From Opitutaceae bacterium (GTDB lineage: Bacteria > Verrucomicrobiota > Verrucomicrobiia > Opitutales > Opitutaceae): DNA of 64,000 nucleotides. A model generated the notes under the pieces. It was not told the DNA's origin, did not search any database, and was given only the letters and a program-made list of their open reading frames with translations. The DNA is taken from assembly GCA_030693515.1 (NCBI GenBank), contig JAUYAK010000119.1, positions 22,963 to 86,962 of the forward strand, in the 5' to 3' direction. The translations under genes were made by a program, and so were the position numbers. Positions within the stretch are counted from its first letter, which is position 1; each line of letters opens with the position of its first letter. Shown piece by piece: positions 35,453 to 43,843 of the stretch.

Positions 35453-36319
35453 ATGAACGCTTCCCTCTCTCGTTCCGCCATCCTCCACCGACTCCGTGAA
35501 AAGCTCACCCACGGTATTCCCATCATCGGCGCTGGCGCCGGCACCGGCCTCTCGGCCAAGTGCGAGGAAGCCGGCGGCGTCGATCTCATCGTGATCTACA
35601 ATTCCGGTCGTTATCGTATGGCCGGCCGCGGCTCGCTCGCCGGCCTGCTGGCTTACGGCAACGCGAACGAGATTGTGAAGGATATGGCGCGTGAAGTCCT
35701 CACCGCCGTGAAGCACACGCCGGTGCTCGCGGGCGTGAACGGAACCGATCCCTTCCTGTTGCGCGGGCCGTTTCTCCGCGAACTGCGCGAGCTCGGTTTT
35801 GCCGGCATTCAGAATTTCCCCACGGTCGGCCTCATCGACGGCACGTTTCGCGCCAATCTTGAGGAGACGGGCATGAGCTACGAGCTTGAGGTCGAGCTGA
35901 TCGCCGCCGCGCGCGCGATGGATCTGCTCACCACGCCCTACGTTTTCAACGTGGATGAGGCGCGGCGCATGACCGCCGCCGGTGCCGATATCGTCGTCGC
36001 CCACATGGGCCTGACCACCGGTGGCGCCATCGGGGCCGAAACCGCCAAAACGCTCGATCACTGTGTGGGTGAAGTAGCGGCCATCGCCGCAGCGGCCAAG
36101 GCCACGCATTCGGATGTGCTTGTGCTCTGCCACGGCGGCCCCATCGCGACGCCGGAAGATGCGCAGTTCGTCCTGCAAAAATGCCCTGGTGTCGATGGGT
36201 TCTACGGGGCGAGTTCGATGGAGCGACTGCCGACCGAAAAAGCGCTCACGGCCGAAGTGAGGAAATTTACCGCGCTGCGCCGGCCGGGTAACACCGCCGC
36301 CGGTTGCGCCACTGCCTGA
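35453..36319 (+). CDS. PEP-hydrolase-family TIM-barrel protein
   Basis: A 288-aa cytosolic protein that closely fits the phosphoenolpyruvate hydrolase-like family. The start at 35453 gives [18 protein letters not shown]. Conserved stretches include [70 protein letters not shown] and [20 protein letters not shown], with late [19 protein letters not shown]. The true reaction of most members is uncertain. The next gene encodes a Tm-1-like protein, and in plant Tm-1 the two kinds of domain are fused. Confidence 0.9.
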   Translation: MNASLSRSAILHRLREKLTHGIPIIGAGAGTGLSAKCEEAGGVDLIVIYNSGRYRMAGRGSLAGLLAYGNANEIVKDMAREVLTAVKHTPVLAGVNGTDPFLLRGPFLRELRELGFAGIQNFPTVGLIDGTFRANLEETGMSYELEVELIAAARAMDLLTTPYVFNVDEARRMTAAGADIVVAHMGLTTGGAIGAETAKTLDHCVGEVAAIAAAAKATHSDVLVLCHGGPIATPEDAQFVLQKCPGVDGFYGASSMERLPTEKALTAEVRKFTALRRPGNTAAGCATA

Positions 36320-36335
36320 CCCTCACTTCTTTGCC

Positions 36336-37589
36336 ATGAAGACAATCGCCGTCATTGGAACGTTTGACACCAAAGGGGCCGAACACGCCTTCGTCGCCGA
36401 AATTATCCGCGGGGCAGGGCATCAGACCTTGCTCATCGACGTGGGTGGACTCCGCGAACCCCAAGTCACTCCCGATATCTCAAGCGAGGAAGTGGCTGCC
36501 GCCGGCGGCATCGATTTACCTGTGCTCGTGCTGAAAGCGGATCGCGGCGCAATGATTGCCGCGCTCGCCCAGGCGGCGCCAGCGTTGCTCTTGCGGCTCG
36601 CCGCTCGTGGGAAAATCCATGGTGTGATTGCCCTCGGCGGCACGGGAGGCACCGCCATTGGCACCGCCGCCATGCGCGCCCTCCCGCTGGGTTTTCCCAA
36701 GGTCATGGTGTCGACGGTCGCCAGTGGCAACGTCGCCCCCTACGTCGGGGTGAAAGACATTGTGATGATCCCGAGCATCGTCGATATCGCCGGACTCAAC
36801 CGGCTCTCGCGGCAGATTTTCATTCAAGCGGCCGGCGCGATCTGCGGGATGGTCTCAGCCGTGGCGAAGGCCGCTGCCTCGGCTCCAGCGAGTGGCGCCG
36901 CCACCACCAAGCCGCTGATTGTCGCATCGATGTTTGGCAACACGACCAAGGCGGTCGAACGCGCGCGCGCGGTCCTCGAGTCCGCCGGTTATGAAGTGCT
37001 CGTGTTTCACGCCACGGGCACGGGTGGCCGCACCATGGAATCGCTCATCGAGACGGGCCTCGTCGCCGGCGTGCTCGATCTCACGACGACGGAGTGGGCC
37101 GACGAACTGGTCGGCGGCGTGTTCAGCGCCGGCCCCTCGCGGCTCGAAGCCGCGGCGCGCCACGGCGTGCCCGCGATCATCGCGCCCGGCTGTCTCGACA
37201 TGGTGAATTTCGGCGCGCCGGATTCCGTGCCGGCGAAATTCGCGCGCCGGATTTTATATCAGCACAACCCGCAGGTTACTCTCATGCGCACCACGCCCGC
37301 CGAGTGCGCCGAACTCGGCCGCATCATCGCAGAGAAAGTCAATCTCTCCACCGGCCCGGTGACCGTGCTGCTACCGCTCCGCGCGATCAGCGTCATCAGT
37401 GAGCCCGGCGGCGCGTTTCACGATCCCGCGGCCGATGCTGCTCTCTTCGGCGCGCTGAAGGAAAACCTCCGCCGCGACATCCCGGTCGTCGAACTCGACT
37501 GCACGATCAACGCCCCCGAGTTCGCCGAAGCCTGTGCCGGCGAGCTGCTCGCCAACCTCGCTCAAAAACCCGCCGCCATCCTCCCATGA
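36336..37589 (+). CDS. Tm-1-like ATP-binding (UPF0261) protein
   Basis: A 417-aa cytosolic protein of the UPF0261 family. Recognisable motifs are IAVIGTFDTKGAEHAFVAEII at the start, ALGGTGGTAIGTAAMRALPLGFPKVMVSTVASGNVAPYVG, then DIVMIPSIVDIAGLNRLSRQI. The second half has LIVASMFGNTTKAVERARAVLESAGYEVLVFHATGTGGRTMESLI and APGCLDMVNFGAPDSVP. It has the ATP-binding fold of the N-terminal part of tomato Tm-1. With the PEP-hydrolase-like gene 16 bases upstream it forms a pair. Its stop overlaps the start of the next gene by 4 bases. The bacterial function is unknown. Confidence 0.92.
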   Translation: MKTIAVIGTFDTKGAEHAFVAEIIRGAGHQTLLIDVGGLREPQVTPDISSEEVAAAGGIDLPVLVLKADRGAMIAALAQAAPALLLRLAARGKIHGVIALGGTGGTAIGTAAMRALPLGFPKVMVSTVASGNVAPYVGVKDIVMIPSIVDIAGLNRLSRQIFIQAAGAICGMVSAVAKAAASAPASGAATTKPLIVASMFGNTTKAVERARAVLESAGYEVLVFHATGTGGRTMESLIETGLVAGVLDLTTTEWADELVGGVFSAGPSRLEAAARHGVPAIIAPGCLDMVNFGAPDSVPAKFARRILYQHNPQVTLMRTTPAECAELGRIIAEKVNLSTGPVTVLLPLRAISVISEPGGAFHDPAADAALFGALKENLRRDIPVVELDCTINAPEFAEACAGELLANLAQKPAAILP

Positions 37590-40027
37590 ATCCAAAATAC
37601 TTTCTCACCCTGTTTATGAGCGCCGCCCTGCTTTCCGCCGCCGAGCCATCGCGGATGAAGGGCATCCAGATGCTCGTCCCCGGCTTCACGATTCGCGAGC
37701 TGCCGGTGCAGCTCACCAGCATCAACAACCTCGAATATGCCCCCGATGGCCGGCTCTTCGCCGGCGGCTACGACGGGCGCTTTCATGTGTTGCGCGACAC
37801 CGATGGCGACGGCCTCGAAGACAAAGTCGATACGTTCTCCAGCAAACCCAGTCCCGATTATCCGCTCGGCGTCGCCGTGAAAAACGGCGAGCCGTATTTC
37901 GTCCTCACCAGCGAAGTCATCCGGTTTCGCGACCTCGACGGAGACGGCGTGCCCGAGACCCGAGAGGTGTTCGCGAGCGGGTTCGACCTTCCCGAACTAG
38001 CCAAGGCCCCATGGCTCCTCCATCGCCGCGTGGACAACGCCATGGCCGTCGCCTTCGGCCCCGACGGCGCGCTCTACCTCACGATGGGGAACGCCGGTTA
38101 CAGCAACGCCTATTGGAAGGACAAGGAGGGCACCAATCATTATTCGCCCGACAAACGCCGCGGCTGTCTCCTCCGCATCACGCCCGACGGCAAAGTCGAG
38201 CAGCTCGCCAGCGGCCTCCGCTACATCATGTCGCTCCAGTGGAACCGCCACGGCGATCTCTTCGGCAGCGATCAGGAGGGCGCGACCTGGGTGCCCAATG
38301 GCAACCCGCTCGACGAACTTCTCCACCTCCAAGCGGGCCGACACTACGGGTTCCCGCCCCGCCACCCTGTGCATCTCCCCAACGTGATCGACGAGCCGAG
38401 TGTGTGGGACTACGCGCCGCAGCACCAAAGCACGTGCGGCTTCCGCTTCAACGGCCCGACTCCCGGTCGCGGTCGCTTTGGCCCCGACTTCTGGGGCGAC
38501 GATGCCATCGTGACCGGCGAATCTCGCGGGAAGCTCTGGCGCACCAAACTGGCGAAGACCGCCGCCGGCTACGTCGCGCGCACGGACCTCATCGCGAATC
38601 TCGGCCTGCTCGCCGTCGATTGCGCGATTTCGCCAACGGGCGATCTGGTCGTCTGCTGCCACACCGGCGCGCCCGACTGGGGCAACGGACCGACCGGCGA
38701 GGGTCGCATTTTCAAAATCAGTTTTTCCGACCGATCCGCCCCACAACCGGTCCTCACGTGGCCGGCGAGTGAAACGGAAACCGTCATCGCGTTTGATCGT
38801 CCGCTCGCCGCCGCCGCGTGGGCCGAAGCCGCCGCACACACGAAAATCGACTCCGGCCGCTACGTCTCCGCCGCCGACCGGCTCGAAGCCATCCGCCCCG
38901 GCTACGCCGTCGTCAAGGCGCAGCAAAACGAGCCGCGCGGCGCGGTCGCCGTGAAGTCCGCCCGCCTCTCCGCCGACCGTCGCAACGTCACGCTCACGAC
39001 CGCGCCCCGCGCCTCCGCCGTCAACTACGCGATCGCGCTCCCTGAAGAACTCGACGTCGCCCACGATCTGTCCGGCCTCGCCGCTGATTGGCGCGATGCC
39101 CGTGGCGTCGCGTGGAGCGGTTGGCTGCCACACGCCGATTTCACCGCCGCGCGCGACTTCACGCGCGTCAGCGCCATGCACGACGACCTGTGGAAAAAAT
39201 CCGTCACCGCCGGCACGCTGACCCTCCGCACGCAGCTCGACCTCTGGCAGATGCTCCAGCCCGCCACGCAACCGGGTGCGCAACTCGACTACACCCCTGA
39301 GCCCGAGACCGTGACCGTCGTCTTCCTCAGCGACGCCACCCTCGCGGTGACGGCGCCCGGCGCCACGCTCCTGCGGGTGAGCGACCGTGAAACCCACGTC
39401 ACCGTTGCGGCCGTGAGCGAAGAAAAATGGCTGCCACTCACGCTCACCGTCACCACTCCCGCGCGCACCCTTGATGTGTCCTACCATACGACGCGAGATC
39501 CGCGCCCGCGCGCCCTCGGCACGCGTCGCTTCCTCGTGCCCTTCGCGAAACCCGGCGCGCACGATCTCGCTCCGCGCGAAATCGCCGAGATCGTCGGCGG
39601 CAACTGGCCGGCCGGTCGCGCGCTGTTCAACGGCAAAGCCGCCTGCGCCACGTGTCACCAGCTCCGCGGCGACGGCAAGCGCGTCGGCCCCGAACTCGGC
39701 AACCTCGTCCACCGCGATTACGCCAGCGTGCTCCGCGACATCGCCGAACCCAACGCCGCGATCAATCCCGACGGTGTCGGCTACGTCATCACGATGAAAG
39801 ACGGCTCGACGACCGTCGGCACCCGCCTCGGCGAATCCGCCTACGAACTCCAGATCGGGCAGGTCGGTGGCGCCGTCGCCAAACTCAAGAAAAGCGACAT
39901 CGCGAGAACCGAGCCGATGACGGTTTCGCTCATGCCGCCAGGCCTCGAAAAAAGTCTCAACGCCACCGAACTGCGCGACCTAATGACCTTCCTCCTCACC
40001 ACCCCGACCGAATCATCCAAGCCCTGA
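37586..40027 (+). CDS. PVC-type dehydrogenase with C-terminal cytochrome c domain (copy A)
   Basis: An 813-aa exported protein; signal peptide MNPKYFLTLFMSAALLSAAE. The propeller part (about 30-380) has INNLEYAPDGRLFAGGYDGRFHVLRDTDGDGLEDKVDTF and DLDGDGVPETREVFASG, with QWNRHGDLFGSDQEGATWVPNGNPLDELLHLQAGRHYG in the middle. A beta-rich region follows, then the cytochrome c site CATCH at about Cys687, and KDGSTTVGTRLGESAYEL with VSLMPPGLEKSL at the end. It is a probable periplasmic oxidase of a sugar or alcohol. A paralog is encoded one gene downstream, with a Gfo/Idh oxidoreductase between. Confidence 0.9.
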   Translation: MNPKYFLTLFMSAALLSAAEPSRMKGIQMLVPGFTIRELPVQLTSINNLEYAPDGRLFAGGYDGRFHVLRDTDGDGLEDKVDTFSSKPSPDYPLGVAVKNGEPYFVLTSEVIRFRDLDGDGVPETREVFASGFDLPELAKAPWLLHRRVDNAMAVAFGPDGALYLTMGNAGYSNAYWKDKEGTNHYSPDKRRGCLLRITPDGKVEQLASGLRYIMSLQWNRHGDLFGSDQEGATWVPNGNPLDELLHLQAGRHYGFPPRHPVHLPNVIDEPSVWDYAPQHQSTCGFRFNGPTPGRGRFGPDFWGDDAIVTGESRGKLWRTKLAKTAAGYVARTDLIANLGLLAVDCAISPTGDLVVCCHTGAPDWGNGPTGEGRIFKISFSDRSAPQPVLTWPASETETVIAFDRPLAAAAWAEAAAHTKIDSGRYVSAADRLEAIRPGYAVVKAQQNEPRGAVAVKSARLSADRRNVTLTTAPRASAVNYAIALPEELDVAHDLSGLAADWRDARGVAWSGWLPHADFTAARDFTRVSAMHDDLWKKSVTAGTLTLRTQLDLWQMLQPATQPGAQLDYTPEPETVTVVFLSDATLAVTAPGATLLRVSDRETHVTVAAVSEEKWLPLTLTVTTPARTLDVSYHTTRDPRPRALGTRRFLVPFAKPGAHDLAPREIAEIVGGNWPAGRALFNGKAACATCHQLRGDGKRVGPELGNLVHRDYASVLRDIAEPNAAINPDGVGYVITMKDGSTTVGTRLGESAYELQIGQVGGAVAKLKKSDIARTEPMTVSLMPPGLEKSLNATELRDLMTFLLTTPTESSKP

Positions 40028-40070
40028 CATTTTCGGCTTTCGTTTCAATCACCTCCCAGCACTCCCTCCC

Positions 40071-41198
40071 ATGTCCGAAAAGAAAATCAACCTCGCCATC
40101 GTCGGGCTCGGCTTCGGCGCCGAGTTCATCCCGATCTTTCAAACGCACCCCAACGCCAATCTCGTCGCCGTCTGCCAGCGCGATCCGAAAAAGCTGAAGG
40201 CCATCCAGGACGCCTTCGGCATTCCGAAGGGCTACACCGACTACGACGAGCTGCTCCGCGATCCCGAGATCGACGCCGTCCACATCAATACCCCGATCCC
40301 CGATCACGCGCGCCAGTCGATCGCCGCGCTAAGGGCGGGCAAGCACGTCGCCTGCACCGTCCCGATGGCCACCTCCATCGCCGATTGCAAACGCATCGTC
40401 GATCTCACGCAGAAGACCGGCCTGAAATACATGATGATGGAGACGGTCGTCTACGCCCGCGAATACCTCTACATCAAGGAACTCTACGACCGCGGCGAGC
40501 TGGGCAAAATCCAGTTCCTCCAAGCGAGCCACCAGCAGGACATGGACGGGTGGCCCAACTACTGGCCCGGCCTCCCGCCGATGTGGTATGCCACGCACTG
40601 CGTCGGCCCGATGCTCGCGCTCACCGATGCCACCGCGGAATACGTCTCCTGCTTCGGCTCCGGCACGATTCGCAAGGAACTCATCAAGCACTACGGCTCG
40701 CCCTTCGCGGTCGAGACCGCGCACATCAAGTTCAAGGACTCCGATCTCACCGCGCGCATCATCCGTTCGCTCTTCGATGTCGCGCGCCAATATCGCGAGA
40801 GCATCGACGTCTACGGCTCGAAGAAATCCTTCGAGTGGACGCTCATCGAGCACGAGCAACACGTGCTGCACACCGCGAAGCTCCCCGAGCACAAGATACC
40901 AAAAAAGATCACCGTCCCCGACTACGCGAAACGCCTGCCAAAAGGCATCCAGAAGTTCACGACCAAGGGCGTCTACGATCTCGGGAAGAAGACGCACCTC
41001 AGCTTCACGCAAGGCGCCGGCCACGGCGGCTCGCACCCGCACCTCGCGCACGAATTCCTCCGCGCGCTCGTCGAGGATCGCGACCCGATGCCCAACGCCG
41101 TGCAGTCCGCCAACTGGACCTGCGTCGGCCTCTGCGCCCACGAGTCCGCCCTCGCCGGCGGCAAGATCGTGAAACTCCCGGCCTTCACGCAAGGGTGA
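40071..41198 (+). CDS. Cytosolic Gfo/Idh/MocA oxidoreductase with altered EKP motif
   Basis: A 375-aa protein without a signal peptide. The Rossmann fold shows IVGLGFGAEFIPIF and LVAVCQRDPKKLKAIQDAFGI. The position of the usual catalytic EKP motif reads HVACTVPMATSIADCKRIVD, so the Lys looks absent. The remaining C-terminal domain is normal (YMMMETVVYAREYLYIKELYDRGELGKIQFLQASHQQDM). The substrate-site stretch MWYATHCVGPMLALTDAT follows. Either this member works without that Lys or it has a changed role. It lies between two PVC-type dehydrogenase genes. Confidence 0.88.
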   Translation: MSEKKINLAIVGLGFGAEFIPIFQTHPNANLVAVCQRDPKKLKAIQDAFGIPKGYTDYDELLRDPEIDAVHINTPIPDHARQSIAALRAGKHVACTVPMATSIADCKRIVDLTQKTGLKYMMMETVVYAREYLYIKELYDRGELGKIQFLQASHQQDMDGWPNYWPGLPPMWYATHCVGPMLALTDATAEYVSCFGSGTIRKELIKHYGSPFAVETAHIKFKDSDLTARIIRSLFDVARQYRESIDVYGSKKSFEWTLIEHEQHVLHTAKLPEHKIPKKITVPDYAKRLPKGIQKFTTKGVYDLGKKTHLSFTQGAGHGGSHPHLAHEFLRALVEDRDPMPNAVQSANWTCVGLCAHESALAGGKIVKLPAFTQG

Positions 41199-41206
41199 CC
41201 CTCAAG

Positions 41207-43813
41207 ATGAACAATCCTCTTCTGAACAAAGTGTGCCGGCCACGCGCGATTGCCGTGTGGGGAATCATGCTCTGCTTTTTTGGAGGAGTGGGGCGTGTCA
41301 GCGGAGCCGAGGCTCCAGCCGGCGCCGCTGCAAAAACTCCCCCCAAGTCCGGTCCGGCTGGCGGGGCCGACGCCGCGGCCGTTCAGATGCTGGTGCCCGG
41401 TTTCGCTGCGCGCGCGTTGCCGGTCGATCTGCCGAATCTCAACGCCGTGCGCTACCGTTCCGATGGCAAACTCGTCGCGCTCTCCTTCAGCGGAAAGGTT
41501 TTCGTCCTCGCCGACACGGACGGTGATGGCCTCGAAGACCAGGCGACCGTCTTCTACGATCCAGGTCGCTCGCATTTGTCGCTCAATCTCGCGCTCACCC
41601 CGCCTGGCTACCCGCTCGGGTCCGGCGTGTTCATTGCGCGCAAAGGCGAGGTGGTCCTCGAGCTCGACACCGATGGCGACGATCGCGCCGACAAGGAAAT
41701 CGTCGTCGCCAGCAACTGGGTCGTGCCTGAGCGATATCCGGGCGGTGCCTCCGACGCAGTTGGCGTTGCCGTCGACGCGACCGGTCAGGTATTTTTCGGC
41801 CTCGAGGCGGCCAACTCGCAGAACGGCTATCTCCTCAACAAGGAAAAGACCGCCGCCGGCTACCGGCTCTCCAGCGAGCGCGGCACGATCCTCAAGGTTT
41901 CGCCCGATTTTTCCCGTCGCGAAGTCATCGCCACCGGCATCCGGTGCAGCTTCGGGCTCGCGCTCAACGCCGCTGGCGATCTCTTCGCGACCGAGCAGGA
42001 GGGCGCCACCTGGATGCCCAACGGCAATCCGTTCGACGAACTGCTCCACATCCAGCCGGGCCGCCACTACGGCTTTCCGCCGCGTCATCCGAAGTATCTG
42101 CCCGGAGTGATCGACGAACCGAGTGCGTTCGACTACGGCCCGCAGCACCAGAGCACGTGCGGCCTGTTTTTCAACGAGCCCGTCAACGGCGGCCCGGTCT
42201 TCGGTCCGGACTGGTGGCGCGGCGATGCTTTCGTTGCGGGCGAATCGCGCGGGAAGATTTATCGCACCAAGCTCATCAAGACCGCCGCCGGCTACGTTGC
42301 GCAAACCCAGATCATCGCCGCCATGGGCTGGCTCACGATCGACCAATGCGTCTCGCCACGCGGCGATCTCGTGGTTTCCGCGCACAGCGGACCGCCCGAC
42401 TGGGGCACAGGTGCGACCGGACGCGGCCGGTTGTTCAAACTCACCCGCGCCGATCTCGCAGCGCCACAGCCCGTGTTCGCCCATGCCGCCAGCCCCACGG
42501 AACTGCGCGTGACGTTTGATCGGCCGCTTGCCGACGCGGCGCTGGTCGACCTCGCCCGGCGGATTACTCTCACCGCCGGTCTCTACATCCGCGAAGGCGA
42601 TCGTTTCGAGTCGTTCCGCCCCGGGTATCGGGCCGTCAACGAGCAACAGGCCGCACCCCGCGAGACCGTGCCTGTGCTGGGCGCGACCGTCAGTCCCGAC
42701 CGCCGCACGCTGCTGATTCGCACGCCCGAGCGTCGCGCTGCGCTTACGACCGCCATCGACATCAGCGGCTGGCCGCGCGCTCGCGAGCGGCTGCCCGATG
42801 AACTGCCGCAAGCCTCCGTCGTGAGCATCGCGGCCGATCAAACCGGAGCCGTCGCCACTTGGGTCGCTCGCGACGGAGGGCAGACTTGGTCCGGCTGGCT
42901 TCCCCATCTCGATCTCGACGTCGCTCGGGGACTCACGACGGCCAGTGCGGAACATGCCCGCCTCTGGGAACTCGTGCAACAGCCCGGCACGCTTACGCTC
43001 CGCGCCCAACTCGATCTCTGGAACATGCTCCGGCCGGCGCTCCAACCCGGTTCGCGCCTCGACCACACGTTCCCCGCGGAACGCGTGAACGTGGCGTTCA
43101 CCTCCGGCCAGGCGCCGCGAGTGTCCGCGCCGGGCCGAACGTCTCCCACCGCGTCCGAATCGAGCGCCGCCACCACCCGCTTGCTGCTGCTTCCTTCGCG
43201 CGAACATCACTGGTTGCCTGTGGAGGTTTCCGTGCCGACGGGTGGCACTGCCCCGACCGCGCTCCATGTTGACTGGTCCACCGCCGAAGACGCGCGCCCC
43301 CGGGCTTTCGCACTCCGTCGCGTGCTGGTGCCGTGGGCAACACCGGCGGCCGATGCCATCAAGCCGGCGCCGCCGCCCGAACTTGCAGGCGGTGATTGGA
43401 ACAAAGGAAAACTACTCTTTGCGATGTGCGCGATGTGCCACGGTCTCAACAGCGAGGGCTCACGTGTGGGCCCTGATCTCTCGAACTTGGTCGATCGCGA
43501 CTACGCCTCCGTGCTGAAAGATATTGTCGAGCCCAACGCCACGATCAATCCGAACCACGTCGCCTATTCGCTCAAGCTCCGCAGCGGCGAGGTGCTCGTC
43601 GCCGTGCTGCTGGAAGACAACGCCTCCACTGTGCTGCTGGCCACGCCCGGCGGCGCGCCGAGGTCGCTGCCGAAAAGCGACATCGCGGAAATGACGGTCT
43701 CGCCGGTTTCGCTCATGCCGGCCGGTTTGGATCAGGCACTCGGTCCCCAAGGCCTCAAGGACCTGCTCACGTTCCTCATGCTACCGCCGCCGGCTGCGGA
43801 GCCGTCGCGCTGA
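41207..43813 (+). CDS. PVC-type dehydrogenase with C-terminal cytochrome c domain (copy B)
   Basis: An 868-aa exported protein. The open frame reaches much further up (40385), but the ATG at 41207 begins a signal peptide (ending VSGAEA) right after the upstream stop. After an Ala/Pro linker, AVRYRSDGKLVALSFSGKVFVLADTDGDGLEDQATVF matches the propeller of its paralog, as do DTDGDDRADKEIVVASN and ATEQEGATWMPNGNPFDELLH. The heme site is CAMCH at about Cys741, in a C-terminal domain with SGEVLVAVLLEDNAST and VSLMPAGLDQAL. Copy A lies 1.2 kb upstream. It probably takes electrons from a carbohydrate substrate in the periplasm. Confidence 0.9.
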   Translation: MNNPLLNKVCRPRAIAVWGIMLCFFGGVGRVSGAEAPAGAAAKTPPKSGPAGGADAAAVQMLVPGFAARALPVDLPNLNAVRYRSDGKLVALSFSGKVFVLADTDGDGLEDQATVFYDPGRSHLSLNLALTPPGYPLGSGVFIARKGEVVLELDTDGDDRADKEIVVASNWVVPERYPGGASDAVGVAVDATGQVFFGLEAANSQNGYLLNKEKTAAGYRLSSERGTILKVSPDFSRREVIATGIRCSFGLALNAAGDLFATEQEGATWMPNGNPFDELLHIQPGRHYGFPPRHPKYLPGVIDEPSAFDYGPQHQSTCGLFFNEPVNGGPVFGPDWWRGDAFVAGESRGKIYRTKLIKTAAGYVAQTQIIAAMGWLTIDQCVSPRGDLVVSAHSGPPDWGTGATGRGRLFKLTRADLAAPQPVFAHAASPTELRVTFDRPLADAALVDLARRITLTAGLYIREGDRFESFRPGYRAVNEQQAAPRETVPVLGATVSPDRRTLLIRTPERRAALTTAIDISGWPRARERLPDELPQASVVSIAADQTGAVATWVARDGGQTWSGWLPHLDLDVARGLTTASAEHARLWELVQQPGTLTLRAQLDLWNMLRPALQPGSRLDHTFPAERVNVAFTSGQAPRVSAPGRTSPTASESSAATTRLLLLPSREHHWLPVEVSVPTGGTAPTALHVDWSTAEDARPRAFALRRVLVPWATPAADAIKPAPPPELAGGDWNKGKLLFAMCAMCHGLNSEGSRVGPDLSNLVDRDYASVLKDIVEPNATINPNHVAYSLKLRSGEVLVAVLLEDNASTVLLATPGGAPRSLPKSDIAEMTVSPVSLMPAGLDQALGPQGLKDLLTFLMLPPPAAEPSR

Positions 43814-43843
43814 CCCAAACTTTTCGCGCCGCTCGTTCCCTTT

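Noticed and set aside
40973..43267. 764-aa minus-strand open frame
   Set aside because: Antisense shadow of the PVC-type dehydrogenase gene (copy B) in GC-rich DNA; no motif or signal peptide.
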